A stretch of 64,000 bases of DNA from JAEUMG01 sp046349315. Lineage in GTDB: Bacteria; Pseudomonadota; Alphaproteobacteria; Rhizobiales; Aestuariivirgaceae. Below are positions 18,018-26,749 of the stretch, piece by piece. The translations under genes were made by a program, and so were the position numbers. The DNA lies in the NCBI GenBank assembly GCA_046349315.1, contig JAXMCQ010000004.1, forward strand, positions 1 to 64,000. The letters run 5' to 3'. Numbering within the stretch: position 1 is the stretch's first letter; each line of letters opens with the position of its first letter. The notes under the pieces were generated by a model. It was not told the DNA's origin. It made no database searches and worked only from the letters and a program-made list of their open reading frames with translations.

Positions 18018-19004
18018 TCAGGCCGCGCGAACAGCGGCCGGTGGATCGTTCACGGCGTGGCATGCCACAAGGCTGCGATGGCTCGCAAGCAGTTCCGGAC
18101 TCTCGACGCGGCAGCGCTCGAAGGCCAAGGGGCAGCGCGGATTGAAGGTACAGCCAGGCGGCGGCGACAAGGGCGACGGGAGTTCGCCCTTGAGCACGAT
18201 GCGTTGGCGCTTGCGCTCGGGGTCAGGCTGCGGCGTCGCGGACAGCAGGGCTTGGGTATAGGGGTGCTGAGGGTTGGAGAAAATGTCCTCGCGTGTACCC
18301 TGCTCGACCACGCGGCCGAGATACATGACCATGACGTCATTGGCGATGTGGCGGACGACGGAGAGGTCATGACTGATGAAGAGATAGGCGAGATTGAGCT
18401 TCTCTTGTATGTCGGCGAGGAGGTTCAAGACCTGCGCTTGGATCGAGAGATCAAGTGCGGAGACCGGTTCGTCGAGCACGAGGACGGTCGGTGAAAGCAT
18501 GAGTGCGCGGGCAATGGCGATGCGCTGGCGCTGGCCGCCTGAAAACATATGCGGATAGCGGTCATAATGCTCCGGCCTGAGACCGACATTGGCCATCATT
18601 TCACGCGCGCGCTCGGTCCGCTCGGCGCGAGCGGCATTCGTGTTCACCAAGAGCGGCTCTTCCAGCATGTGGCCGATCTTCTGGCGCGGGTTGAGCGAGC
18701 CATAAGGATTCTGGAAGACAATTTGCACCTTGGAGCGCAATTCCTTCAGGGTCTCGCGCGAGGCGCCGGCAATCTCCTTGCCCTCGATGAGGAGCGAGCC
18801 CGCGGTCGGCGGTTCGATCATCGTGACGAGGCGTGCCAGGGTCGATTTTCCGCAGCCCGATTCCCCGACCACCGCCAGGGTCTTGCCGCGGTCGAGCGTG
18901 AAGCTCGCACCATCGAGTGCCTTCAAGGTCGCCGGTTCGCGAAAGGCGCCGCGGGACACAAGATAATAACGCGCGAGATCGCGGGCGACGACGACACTGC
19001 TCAT
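18018..19004 (-). CDS. dppF: Dipeptide-type ABC transporter ATP-binding protein DppF
   Basis: This 328-residue ATPase has Walker A GESGCGKST, signature FSGGQRQR and Walker B VLVLDEPVSALD. The C-terminal oligopeptide-type extension has GCTFNPRCPLAFERC, whose cysteines bind an iron-sulphur cluster in some homologues. The start at 19004 overlaps the dppD stop as ATGA and removes 20 residues that would lie inside dppD. It forms the cytoplasmic motor together with DppD. Downstream, 15 bases separate it from the AruI-like gene. Confidence 0.92.
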   Translation of the reverse strand: MSSVVVARDLARYYLVSRGAFREPATLKALDGASFTLDRGKTLAVVGESGCGKSTLARLVTMIEPPTAGSLLIEGKEIAGASRETLKELRSKVQIVFQNPYGSLNPRQKIGHMLEEPLLVNTNAARAERTERAREMMANVGLRPEHYDRYPHMFSGGQRQRIAIARALMLSPTVLVLDEPVSALDLSIQAQVLNLLADIQEKLNLAYLFISHDLSVVRHIANDVMVMYLGRVVEQGTREDIFSNPQHPYTQALLSATPQPDPERKRQRIVLKGELPSPLSPPPGCTFNPRCPLAFERCRVESPELLASHRSLVACHAVNDPPAAVRAA

Positions 19005-19987
19005 GCGGCTACCGCCTTTCCGGGGTGGTTGGTCGGCATCCCGTTGCGCAAGGGGTAATGGCACAAGGCGCCCTCATGGCGCTCAGGCGGCACCGTGCGA
19101 CACAGGTCGGTGGCGTAGGTACAGCGCGGCGAGAACAGGCAACCAGCCGGACGGTCGAACTGGCCCGGCACGACGCCGGTGATCGAGGGAAGGCGACGGC
19201 CTTGGGCGCGCTCGGGGAGTGCTGCGAGAAGGGCCGCAGTATAGGGATGATGCGGGTCGGCAAAGAGTTCGCGTACCGGGCGCTCTTCCACCTTCTGTCC
19301 GGCATATTGAACGCTCACGCGTTCTGCGGTTTCAGCCACCACCCCCATGGAGTGGGTGATGAGTACGAGAGCCATTCCCGTCTCCCGCTGCAGCTTCATC
19401 AGGAGTTCAATGATCTGCGCCTGGATGGTGACATCCAACGCAGTGGTCGGTTCATCGGCGATCAGCAATTTGGGATTGCAGGCGATCGCCATGGCGATCA
19501 TGACGCGCTGGTTCATGCCGCCGGAAAGCTGATGCGGAAAGGATGAGAGACGGCTTTCGGGCGCTGGAATGCCGACCAGGGAAAGGAGTTCGACGGCACG
19601 CGCGCGCTGGGCGGTCTTGTCCATGTCGAGATGGGTCTTGAGCGCTTCGGTCAATTGGAAGCCGATGGTGAAGCACGGATTGAGGCTCGACATCGGCTCC
19701 TGGAAGATCATCGCGATATCCTTGCCGGTAATGGCGCGGCGCTCGCGGGCTGGCATGGTCAGGAGGTCGCGGCCCTCAAAGGTCATCTTCTTGGCGGTGA
19801 CCTTGGCGGTCCAGGGGAGAAGCCCCATCACTGCCAGCATGGCGACCGATTTGCCGGAGCCGGATTCGCCAACAATGGCGAGGATTTCCCCCTTGTCTAC
19901 CGTGAAGGACACCCGGTCGACAGCACGAAAGGTGCCACTGGCAGTGGCGAATTCGACGGTCAGGTCATCGATTTCGAGAAGCGGCAT
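19001..19987 (-). CDS. dppD: Dipeptide-type ABC transporter ATP-binding protein DppD
   Basis: This 328-residue ATPase has Walker A GESGSGKSVA, signature LSGGMNQR, Walker B KLLIADEPTTALD and the C-terminal CLFSPRCTYATDLC element of oligopeptide transporters. It partners DppF. Unusually, six bases upstream ends an unrelated 240-residue membrane-protein gene that separates dppD from dppC. The predicted substrate class is di-/oligopeptides or peptide-like solutes. Confidence 0.92.
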   Translation of the reverse strand: MPLLEIDDLTVEFATASGTFRAVDRVSFTVDKGEILAIVGESGSGKSVAMLAVMGLLPWTAKVTAKKMTFEGRDLLTMPARERRAITGKDIAMIFQEPMSSLNPCFTIGFQLTEALKTHLDMDKTAQRARAVELLSLVGIPAPESRLSSFPHQLSGGMNQRVMIAMAIACNPKLLIADEPTTALDVTIQAQIIELLMKLQRETGMALVLITHSMGVVAETAERVSVQYAGQKVEERPVRELFADPHHPYTAALLAALPERAQGRRLPSITGVVPGQFDRPAGCLFSPRCTYATDLCRTVPPERHEGALCHYPLRNGMPTNHPGKAVAA

Positions 19988-19993
19988 TTGGGG

Positions 19994-20716
19994 CTACTTT
20001 TCTTTCGGGTCCTTGTCGCCTATATCAAGGTTAGTTTTCTTTGGAACACGAGAGCGCAATGGCTTCCGGACCGATCTATCCGATTTCGTAAAGACACCGG
20101 CGATTTCCGCACTGGCGCGGTCGAACAGAGCAACGGCCCTGTCCTGATCTTTGGTCAGGTCGATGCCAGATTTTAGCGCGAAGGCCGCAAGGTCGGCCAG
20201 CGCCGCTTCGCCCAGGATTTTCTGAAGTTCCACCAATTGCAGAAGAAACGTGATGATGCGCCGCTTTTCGGAGATCGGCTGGCTCAGGAAATGCGGATCG
20301 CGCAAATCCTCGGTCACGAGATTCGACTGCATCGCTACCCGGTAATATTGGACCACCGCATGGATCACTTCGGCGGGTAGGATCGAAATATCGCCCTTGA
20401 GCGATTCGAAGACGAAATCGGTTTTATCGGGTGTCGTAAACGGTTCGGCCTGGCGCAAGGCATATTCGGCTTCCTCGGGCGTGAGCTGGCGCCGATTGGC
20501 GAGCACGCCCGCCAGGATTTCTGCATGCAGGGCAACCACCAGATCGAGAACGCGCTGTTCTCGGAGATTGAGTTCGTCGCGCCGCGCTGCCTCGCTGGCG
20601 TTCCGTTCGTGCTGGCGATCGGTGCGCGAGGTGAGGTACCAGGTAAGAACACCAACAAAAGCCGCGGCAATGGTTCCGAGTGCACCAATGATCGCCGCGG
20701 TATATTCGGCGCTCAT
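19994..20716 (-). CDS. Unknown single-span membrane protein inserted in the dpp operon
   Basis: This unrecognised protein has 240 residues from the ATG at 20716. One N-terminal hydrophobic helix (about residues 6-27, YTAAIIGALGTIAAAFVGVL then TWYLTS) is followed by a charged, largely alpha-helical cytoplasmic domain. The domain has TDRQHERNASEAARRDELN, which suggests a short coiled coil, and a Lys-rich tail. It starts 4 bases after dppC and ends 6 bases before dppD, so it is within the transporter operon. The general layout resembles phage- or plasmid-borne 'membrane anchor plus helical domain' proteins, but no family is recognised. It could modulate the transporter or be an insertion. An upstream ATG at 20767 would overlap dppC and is less likely. 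Confidence 0.65.
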   Translation of the reverse strand: MSAEYTAAIIGALGTIAAAFVGVLTWYLTSRTDRQHERNASEAARRDELNLREQRVLDLVVALHAEILAGVLANRRQLTPEEAEYALRQAEPFTTPDKTDFVFESLKGDISILPAEVIHAVVQYYRVAMQSNLVTEDLRDPHFLSQPISEKRRIITFLLQLVELQKILGEAALADLAAFALKSGIDLTKDQDRAVALFDRASAEIAGVFTKSDRSVRKPLRSRVPKKTNLDIGDKDPKEK

Positions 20717-20720
20717 CGCT

Positions 20721-21632
20721 TCAGCTCCGCTTGAGGCGCGGATCGAGTGCGTCGCGCAAGCCATCACCCATGAGGTTGATGGCGAGCACCGTGATCAGGA
20801 TGGCAATGCCCGGGAGCGCCATCACCCAAGGATGCGACATCATCAGATCCTTGGAATCGCCGAGCATGGAGCCCCATTCGGGGATCGGCGGCTGGGCGCC
20901 AAGGCCGAGAAATCCCAGTCCTGCGGCGCCAAGAATGGCGTCGGAGACGGCGAGTGCTGCCTGGACGATCAATGGTGCCATGCAATTGGGAAGTACCGTC
21001 ACCAGCATCAGCCGCCCTGGGCCGTTGCCCGCGACCTTGGCACCGGTGACGTAGTCCTTGGATAGTTCGGTGAGCGCCGAGGCGCGCACCAATCTTACAA
21101 AGGACGGCACGCCCACCACCGCAACCGCAACGATGGTGTTGGTTAGATTGGGGCCGATCACGGCGATGATGAGGATCGCCAGCACGAGGCTGGGGATCGA
21201 CATGATGAGGTCCATGGTCCGCAGTATGACGACGTCGACGACGCCGCCGAACCAGGCTGCGGCAAGGCCCAAGGCCGCGCCGGCAAGGGTTGAAACGACC
21301 ATCACCGACAGGCCGATGAAGAGAGACACGCGCGCCCCGTAGATGAGGCGCGAGAGCATGTCGCGGCCGACCGCGTCAGTTCCGAGGATAAAGCGGGGAT
21401 CGCTGCCCGCGTCCCAAAACGGCGGCAATTTCGTGAAGCCGCGAAACTGCTCAAGCGGATCGTGAGGTGCGATGAAGGGCGCGAAGATCGCGAGCAGCGC
21501 GATGATGATTACGATTGTTAGGCCGGTCACCGCGCCCTGGTTTTCGCGGAAGGAGCGCCAGAAGGCGCGCAATGGTCCGGGCGGTGCCGGGCGTGCCTCT
21601 TTGCGCGTGGGGATGGCGGCGTCAGCGGGCAT
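20721..21632 (-). CDS. dppC: Dipeptide-type ABC transporter permease DppC
   Basis: This 303-residue permease has about six membrane helices and the binding-protein-dependent transport (EAA) loop with GAAGLGFLGLGAQPPIPEWG. The N-terminal cytoplasmic OppC-like segment is present (RSFRENQGAVTGL). The start at 21632 overlaps dppB by 11 bases; an upstream ATG at 21680 would overlap it more deeply and adds no conserved sequence. It pairs with DppB to form the membrane channel. Confidence 0.9.
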   Translation of the reverse strand: MPADAAIPTRKEARPAPPGPLRAFWRSFRENQGAVTGLTIVIIIALLAIFAPFIAPHDPLEQFRGFTKLPPFWDAGSDPRFILGTDAVGRDMLSRLIYGARVSLFIGLSVMVVSTLAGAALGLAAAWFGGVVDVVILRTMDLIMSIPSLVLAILIIAVIGPNLTNTIVAVAVVGVPSFVRLVRASALTELSKDYVTGAKVAGNGPGRLMLVTVLPNCMAPLIVQAALAVSDAILGAAGLGFLGLGAQPPIPEWGSMLGDSKDLMMSHPWVMALPGIAILITVLAINLMGDGLRDALDPRLKRS

Positions 21633-22635
21633 GGCGGATGCGCGGGTTGATGAGACCGTAGAGAAGATCGACGCCGACATTCACCAGAATGACGACCGCG
21701 GAAATGAGGAGAATGCCGCCTTGCAATGCCGGATAGTCGCGGCGATTGATCGATTCGACCAACCACTTACCGACGCCCGGCCAGGAGAAGATGGTCTCGG
21801 TGAGCACCGCTCCGGCCAACAGCGTACCCACTTGAAGTCCAATTACCGTCACTACCGGAATCAAGGCATTGCGTAAGGCATGAAGGCCGATGACGCGGCG
21901 GACCGGCAAGCCTTTGGCGCGCGCGGTGCGCACATAATCCTCGCCAAGTACTTCCAGCATGGATGAGCGGGTCATCCGCGCAATCACCGCCAAAGGCACG
22001 GTGCCGAGCACGATGGTGGGCAGGATCAGATGACGCACGGCATCAAGAAAGGCACCTTTCTGCCCCGACAGTACCGAATCGATGAGCATGAAACCGGTCA
22101 CCGGTGGGAAGTAATATTTGACGAGGTCGATGCGTCCTGACACGGGCGTCAGATGTAACGTGTTGGACATCACCAGAATGAGGATCAGGCCCCACCAGAA
22201 GATCGGCATGGAATAGCCGGTCAATGCGATGCCCATCAGCGCTTGATCGTAAACGCCGCCGCGCCGCGAGGCGGCGATCACGCCGGCCGGAATGCCGATC
22301 GCGATCGCAAAGATCATGGCGCAAATCGTCAATTCGAGCGTTGCCGGAAACAGGGTCAAGAATTCATGCGCGATGGGACTCTTGGTGATTATCGAGACGC
22401 CGAAATCGCCGTGCAGAAGGCCCCAGACGTAGTCCAGGAACTGCCGCCAGACCGGCTGATCCAGTCCCATTTCGTGCATCAGTTCGGTATGGCGCTCAGG
22501 CGATATGCCGCGCTCGCCGCGCCTGACCTCGATCGGATCGCCGGGCACCAGCCTGATCATCACGAAGGTGACGAACATCAAGGCGATGAAGGTCGGAAGT
22601 GTGAGCGCCAGTCGCCTGATTAGAAATCGGACCAT
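21622..22635 (-). CDS. dppB: Dipeptide-type ABC transporter permease DppB
   Basis: This 337-residue permease begins with the typical MVRFLIRRLALTLPTF helix. It has a periplasmic loop with VPGDPIEVRRG and the EAA-type loop ALRNALIPVVTVIG near residue 245. Six helices are predicted. A GC-rich hairpin lies in the 127-base gap after dppA, which would let the abundant binding protein be made in excess. Confidence 0.92.
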   Translation of the reverse strand: MVRFLIRRLALTLPTFIALMFVTFVMIRLVPGDPIEVRRGERGISPERHTELMHEMGLDQPVWRQFLDYVWGLLHGDFGVSIITKSPIAHEFLTLFPATLELTICAMIFAIAIGIPAGVIAASRRGGVYDQALMGIALTGYSMPIFWWGLILILVMSNTLHLTPVSGRIDLVKYYFPPVTGFMLIDSVLSGQKGAFLDAVRHLILPTIVLGTVPLAVIARMTRSSMLEVLGEDYVRTARAKGLPVRRVIGLHALRNALIPVVTVIGLQVGTLLAGAVLTETIFSWPGVGKWLVESINRRDYPALQGGILLISAVVILVNVGVDLLYGLINPRIRHAR

Positions 22636-22718
22636 AAAAGGTGCCTGATGGCCAAAGAAGTCGGCGCTTCAGAGTGGCGGCCAGTGACCGGTACTTGTCA
22701 GGCCGCGGCTCAGTGCGC

Positions 22719-22750
22719 CCGCCTTCCTCGCTTTGCGGCGAAGAAGGCGG
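22719..22750 (-). terminator. Intercistronic hairpin between dppA and dppB
   Basis: The inverted repeat CCGCCTTC (22719-22726) and GAAGGCGG (22743-22750), with further pairing inside, lies between dppA and dppB. There is no T-run on the minus strand, so it is more likely an mRNA-stabilising or partially attenuating structure than a full terminator. Confidence 0.5.
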
Positions 22751-22762
22751 AGCCAATCTTGC

Positions 22763-24364
22763 TTACTCGGCGATATCCACGTTCTGGAATTCGTGGGCGC
22801 CAAGCGGGCTTACCTTGTAGCCCGAGACTTCCTTACGGATCGGCTCGAACACGGTCGAGTGCGCGATGTTCAACCACGGCACCTGATCGTCGACGATCTT
22901 CTGTGCATCGACATAGAGCTTGGTGCGCTCGGCCATATCGGTGATCTGAACGGCCGAGTTTACATCCTTCTGGAACTGGTCATTGCACCACTTCGGGATG
23001 TTCTGCGCGTTAGGCTTGCCTTCCTTGTTGCAGCCAAGCAGCACGGCAAGGAAGTTGTCGGGATCGCCATTGTCACCGGTCCAGCCAAGCAGACACATCT
23101 GATGCTCGCCGGCCTGGCAGCGCTTGCGGTACTCGCCCCATTCGTAAGACACGAGCTTGACGTTGATGCCGACCTTGGCCAGATCCGCCTGCATCATTTC
23201 CGCCATGCGCTTGGCGTTCGGATTGTAGGGCCGCTGCACCGGCATCCACCACAGATCGCTTTCGAGATTCTCAACCCCGGCGGCCTTCAGCATCTCCTTG
23301 GCCTTCTCGGGATTGTACTCGTAGTCGGTGGCAGACTCGTCATAGGACCACATGGTCGGCGGGATCGGGTTTTTGGCTTTCTGGCCGGCGCCCTGATAGA
23401 CTTCTTTCAGGATCGCGTCGCGGTCGATCGCCATGGCGATGGCCTTGCGCACTTCGACCTTGTCGAAGGGCGGCTTCTGCGTGTTGAGAGCGAGATAGCC
23501 GATATTGAGGCCGGCCTGCTGCAAGAGCTGCACGTCTGCATCCTTGCTCATCGCTTCGAGATCGGCCGGGTTCGGCGCGATCATCACCTGGCACTCATTC
23601 GCCTTGATCTTGGCGTAGCGCGCGGTGGGATCCGGCGTGATGGCATAGACGAGATCGTCAATCTTCGGCTTGCCGCCCCAATAATCCGGATTGGCCTTGA
23701 AACGGATCACCGCATCCTTCTGATAGTCGACGAAGGTGAAGGGACCCGTGCCGACCGGAATCTGGTCGAATTGTTCAGGCGTGCCCTTCTTCATGAGATA
23801 ATCGGCGTATTCGGCCGATTGGATGGTGGCGAAATCCATGGCCAGGTTCGCGAGAAACGGCGCATTCGGAGCCGTAAGCTTCATGATGACGGTATAATCA
23901 TCCGGACCCTTGACGATGCCTTCAAGAAGATCGGGCATGCTCATGTCGTTGAAATAATCATAGGAGCCGCCGGAAACCTTCGCATACGGATGTTCCGGCT
24001 TCCACTGACGCTCAAACGACCAGATCACATCGTCGGCGTTGAAATCGCGTGTCGGGGTGAAGCCGTTCACACCGGAGTGGAACTTGACACCCTTGCGAAG
24101 ATGAAAGGTGATGGTCTTGCCGTCTTCCGAAACATCGTAGGATTCGGCGAGGCCGGGCTCGACCTGGGTCGTGCCAGGCGTGAATTGAACGAGCTTGTTG
24201 AAGACCGGACGGGCGGCATCGAGGCTCGTTCCCGTGGTGTTCATGGCCGGTGTGAAGTTCTCGGGTGAACCTTCCGAGCAATAGACGAGCGTCTTAGCCT
24301 GAACTACGCCGGCCAGCATCGTGCTCAGCATAAGGGCCGATGCGAACATGCCGATACGTTTCAT
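22763..24364 (-). CDS. dppA: Periplasmic dipeptide-type substrate-binding protein DppA
   Basis: This 533-residue SBP family 5 protein has a classic signal peptide (KR, then MFASALMLSTMLAGVV and QA-K near residue 24). Conserved family features are the early STPENFTPA-like SPENFTPA, the WSFERQW helix, VGTGPF, RKAIAMAIDRDAI and the WTGDNGDPDNFLA block near residue 430. Cysteines near C29 and in GCNKEG/KWCND suggest structural disulphides as in DppA. The ligand could be a dipeptide, haem precursor or guanidino compound; it cannot be read from sequence. The gene follows the DauA-like gene by 79 bases. Confidence 0.92.
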   Translation of the reverse strand: MKRIGMFASALMLSTMLAGVVQAKTLVYCSEGSPENFTPAMNTTGTSLDAARPVFNKLVQFTPGTTQVEPGLAESYDVSEDGKTITFHLRKGVKFHSGVNGFTPTRDFNADDVIWSFERQWKPEHPYAKVSGGSYDYFNDMSMPDLLEGIVKGPDDYTVIMKLTAPNAPFLANLAMDFATIQSAEYADYLMKKGTPEQFDQIPVGTGPFTFVDYQKDAVIRFKANPDYWGGKPKIDDLVYAITPDPTARYAKIKANECQVMIAPNPADLEAMSKDADVQLLQQAGLNIGYLALNTQKPPFDKVEVRKAIAMAIDRDAILKEVYQGAGQKAKNPIPPTMWSYDESATDYEYNPEKAKEMLKAAGVENLESDLWWMPVQRPYNPNAKRMAEMMQADLAKVGINVKLVSYEWGEYRKRCQAGEHQMCLLGWTGDNGDPDNFLAVLLGCNKEGKPNAQNIPKWCNDQFQKDVNSAVQITDMAERTKLYVDAQKIVDDQVPWLNIAHSTVFEPIRKEVSGYKVSPLGAHEFQNVDIAE

Positions 24365-24443
24365 GAATTACCTCCCTGGTAGATTATTGCCTTTGTACTC
24401 AAGGCGAGTGGCATCCTTAGCCGGTTTTCAACCAGAAGGAAAC

Positions 24444-25565
24444 TCAGGCGGAAAACCGCCCCGGAAGGAGGTCGGATTCGCCCATGCCCTGGTCGGCAAT
24501 GTCCTCCGGGACAGGCCTTTGCTCGATCAAGGCGGCGGCAAAGCGCGACAGGCCGGGCGCGCTCTGGATTCCATAGCCGCCCTGGCCGGCAAGCCAGAAA
24601 AAGCCCTCGCATGTGGGGTCGTAGCCGCAGACCGGTTCACCGTCGGGCGCGAAGGTGCGCAGGCCGCCCCAGGTGCGCTCGACATGGGTGACCTCGAAAT
24701 CAACCGCCTCCTGGAATCGCGCGATGCCCATCGCCAGCGTCTCATCATCGGCATAGGCGTCATGCGGATCGACCGGCGTCGTATCGGCTGGCGAGACCAG
24801 CAACTTGCCGCCCGAGGGCTTTGAATACCAGGTCTCTCCCGTGTCGGTGATCAACGGCCAAGCCATGACATTGTAATGTGCGGGCGGCGGGACGACGGCG
24901 ATGCTGCGTCGTTTCGGCTGGAGACCAACGGGCTTTGCACCGGCCAGGACCGCAACCTGATCGGCCCAGGCACCCGCCGCATTGACAAGGATGGGGGCGC
25001 TGAATTCGCCTTGAGGTGTCGAGACGATCCATTGGCCCTTGCGATGGACAATCGCCGTCGTTCGGGCATCGCAGGCAAGCTTGCCGCCGCGCGATTTGAA
25101 GAGACGCAGATAGCCCTGATGCAAAAGGTCGACATCGATATCCGAGGTTGTCGTGTCGAGATAGCAGGCCTTCGGGTAGGTTTCGCGCAACAGCGGATGC
25201 AAGGCCTTCGCTTCGGCAATACTGATCGCGTTGATCCCCTGCGAAGTCGCAAGAAAGGCCTCGGCTGCTTCTTCCTGGCCTTCCGGCATGAGGAAGAGCG
25301 AGGGCCGCGGAACAGTCAAAGCGGCGCTCGCAAATCCCTCAGGTGGGGCGTGATAGAAGTGGCGGCCGGCACGAGTTAGTGCGCGGATCGCGCGCGGGCC
25401 GTAATTCGGCTCGTAGACCGCCGCGGAGCGCCCGGTCGTGTGATAGCCGGGCCGATCCTCCATTTCGAGGATGATGACGGTGTGGCGTTCGGCAAGGTGG
25501 GCGGCAACCGAAGCGCCGGCGATGCCGGCGCCGATCACCAGGATATGAGCGTCATTGGAAGCCAT
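24444..25565 (-). CDS. dauA: FAD-dependent D-amino acid dehydrogenase, DauA-like
   Basis: This 373-residue DAO-family flavoprotein has the dinucleotide motif GAGIAG (12-17) and PGYHTTGRSAA. Compared from memory with P. aeruginosa D-arginine dehydrogenase DauA it shares DIDVDLLHQGYLR, VNAAGAWAD, GLQPKRRS, AQGGYGIQ-like GQGGYGIQ and a similar C-terminus. Residues equivalent to DauA Tyr53, Arg222, Tyr249 and Arg305 are kept (Y55, PKRRS, TWYSKP, GGLRTF). Glu87, which contacts the guanidinium group, is Ser89 here. It therefore probably oxidises a D-amino acid to the 2-oxo acid but may not prefer D-arginine. It heads the operon of the Dpp transporter and the AruI-like decarboxylase. Confidence 0.75.
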   Translation of the reverse strand: MASNDAHILVIGAGIAGASVAAHLAERHTVIILEMEDRPGYHTTGRSAAVYEPNYGPRAIRALTRAGRHFYHAPPEGFASAALTVPRPSLFLMPEGQEEAAEAFLATSQGINAISIAEAKALHPLLRETYPKACYLDTTTSDIDVDLLHQGYLRLFKSRGGKLACDARTTAIVHRKGQWIVSTPQGEFSAPILVNAAGAWADQVAVLAGAKPVGLQPKRRSIAVVPPPAHYNVMAWPLITDTGETWYSKPSGGKLLVSPADTTPVDPHDAYADDETLAMGIARFQEAVDFEVTHVERTWGGLRTFAPDGEPVCGYDPTCEGFFWLAGQGGYGIQSAPGLSRFAAALIEQRPVPEDIADQGMGESDLLPGRFSA

Positions 25566-25771
25566 GGCCGCGGTTTAACCAGAACGCTGCGGGGCCGTCC
25601 AATTTGACGCATCGCGGGAGGATATATTGCGAGTGCGACAAAATGGTAACTAATTGGTTTACATCACTTAAATGGAGCCATGCAGAAAATGCAATTCTCA
25701 TTTTGCTGCGCCGCACTATATTGCGGCTGTAACCAGCAACCCAAAACCTGTCAATCCATAGGGGAATGACC
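25566..25771 (+). promoter_or_regulatory. AT-richer promoter region of a DUF1127 gene
   Basis: This 206-base gap between divergent genes is clearly poorer in GC than its surroundings, especially 25625-25730. It should contain the promoters of the dauA-dpp operon and of the DUF1127 gene. TATATT near 25717 is a plausible -10 element for the plus strand but lacks a good -35. An AGGGG at 25760-25764 is the ribosome site. Confidence 0.4.
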
Positions 25772-25924
25772 ATGTTCGACTTTATCAAGACCCGCTACAG
25801 CCGCTGGCAGCGCTATAGCCGCACCGTGACCGAACTCGAGAGGCTTTCCAATCGTGAATTGGCTGATCTCGGTCTGACGACCTACGACATTCCGCGCGTG
25901 GCGCGTGAAGCATCGCGCTTCTAA
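25772..25924 (+). CDS. DUF1127 micro-protein (YjiS-like)
   Basis: This 50-residue basic protein matches the DUF1127 family common in alphaproteobacteria. The N-terminal helix is rich in aromatic and Arg residues (RYSRWQRYSR). The conserved second half is ELERLSNRELADLGL followed by T-x-x-DIPRVARE. Family members studied in Agrobacterium and Rhodobacter affect RNA turnover and phosphate or stress physiology. The ATG at 25772 is seven bases after AGGGG; the ATG two codons earlier lies too close to it. A strong terminator follows. Start and stop are free of overlap with other genes. Confidence 0.85.
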   Translation: MFDFIKTRYSRWQRYSRTVTELERLSNRELADLGLTTYDIPRVAREASRF

Positions 25925-25955
25925 TTCGCGCGATCAATTGCCGGTTTTTTTGAAC

Positions 25956-25986
25956 AGCGGCGGCCTTCGGGCCGCCGCTTTCGTTT
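25956..25986 (+). terminator. Rho-independent terminator after the DUF1127 gene
   Basis: A perfect 10-bp stem AGCGGCGGCC / GGCCGCCGCT (25956-25965 and 25970-25979) closed by a TTCG tetraloop is followed by TTCGTTT. It isolates the DUF1127 transcript from the atp operon. Confidence 0.88.
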
Positions 25987-26187
25987 GAGTTATTCCAATG
26001 TTGCGGTGCTTGCGGCATTCCGCCCCCAGTCCCTTGTTGCGAGTCCGCAAACCTTGTGATACCGAACGCCCGCGGCTTGGCGGGGTCAGGTGCCGCACGC
26101 GGTCCTGTGGCTGCGAAATCCCAAGAAAAACAAGCGCTTTGCCTCTTTTCCGGCCCTCAAGGCGCGCCATCGTTTGAGAGAGCGTTC

Positions 26188-26748
26188 GTGACTGTCACAG
26201 ATCAGACCGTTTCAGGCGTCCCCGGGCGCTACGCGACAGCCCTGTTCGAACTTGCCCAAGAAACGAAATCCGTCGACAAGGTCGGCGCCGATCTCGCCAT
26301 ATTCCAAAAGCTCCTCGACGAATCACCGGATCTGAAGCGCCTGGTGCGCTCGCCGGTCTTCTCGGCCAAGGATCAGATCGCCGCACTCGTCGCGGTTGCC
26401 AAAGGCGCCGGCATCGACGGTACCGCGCTCAATTTCCTCAAGCTTGTCGCCCAGAACCGCCGGCTCTTTGCGGTCGAGGGCATGATCAAGGCCTATCGCG
26501 CGCTTGTCGCCGCCCAGAAGGGCGAAGTCCAAGCCGAAGTTGTTTCGGCTGAGCCGTTAAGCGACAAGCATGTCGCCGAGCTCAAGGCGGCGCTGAAGGC
26601 CAAGATCGGACAGGACGTCCAGCTTCAAACCCGCACCGACCCCGCCATTCTTGGCGGCCTCATCGTCAAGGTCGGCTCGCGGATGATCGACACCTCACTT
26701 AGAACCAAACTTCAAAATCTCAAGATCGCGATGAAGGGGACCGGCTGA
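26188..26748 (+). CDS. atpH: F1 ATP synthase delta subunit
   Basis: This 186-residue delta subunit connects F1 to the peripheral stalk. The N-terminal helical domain begins GVPGRYATALFELA, and the C-terminal domain holds the family signature DPAILGGLIVKVGSRMID. The GTG at 26188 is chosen because it gives the standard alphaproteobacterial length and N-terminus; the longer reading from 26056 would add 44 residues not seen in the family. A GAGAGAGC purine stretch precedes it. It is the first gene of atpHAGDC; F0 genes are encoded elsewhere, as usual in this class. Confidence 0.93.
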   Translation: MTVTDQTVSGVPGRYATALFELAQETKSVDKVGADLAIFQKLLDESPDLKRLVRSPVFSAKDQIAALVAVAKGAGIDGTALNFLKLVAQNRRLFAVEGMIKAYRALVAAQKGEVQAEVVSAEPLSDKHVAELKAALKAKIGQDVQLQTRTDPAILGGLIVKVGSRMIDTSLRTKLQNLKIAMKGTG

Positions 26749-26749
26749 T

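Noticed and set aside
22733..24268. 511-codon plus-strand frame
   Set aside because: It is antisense to dppA, whose signal peptide and family motifs are clear.
26056..26187. Longer atpH start
   Set aside because: It would add 44 residues absent from delta subunits; GTG at 26188 gives the standard length.
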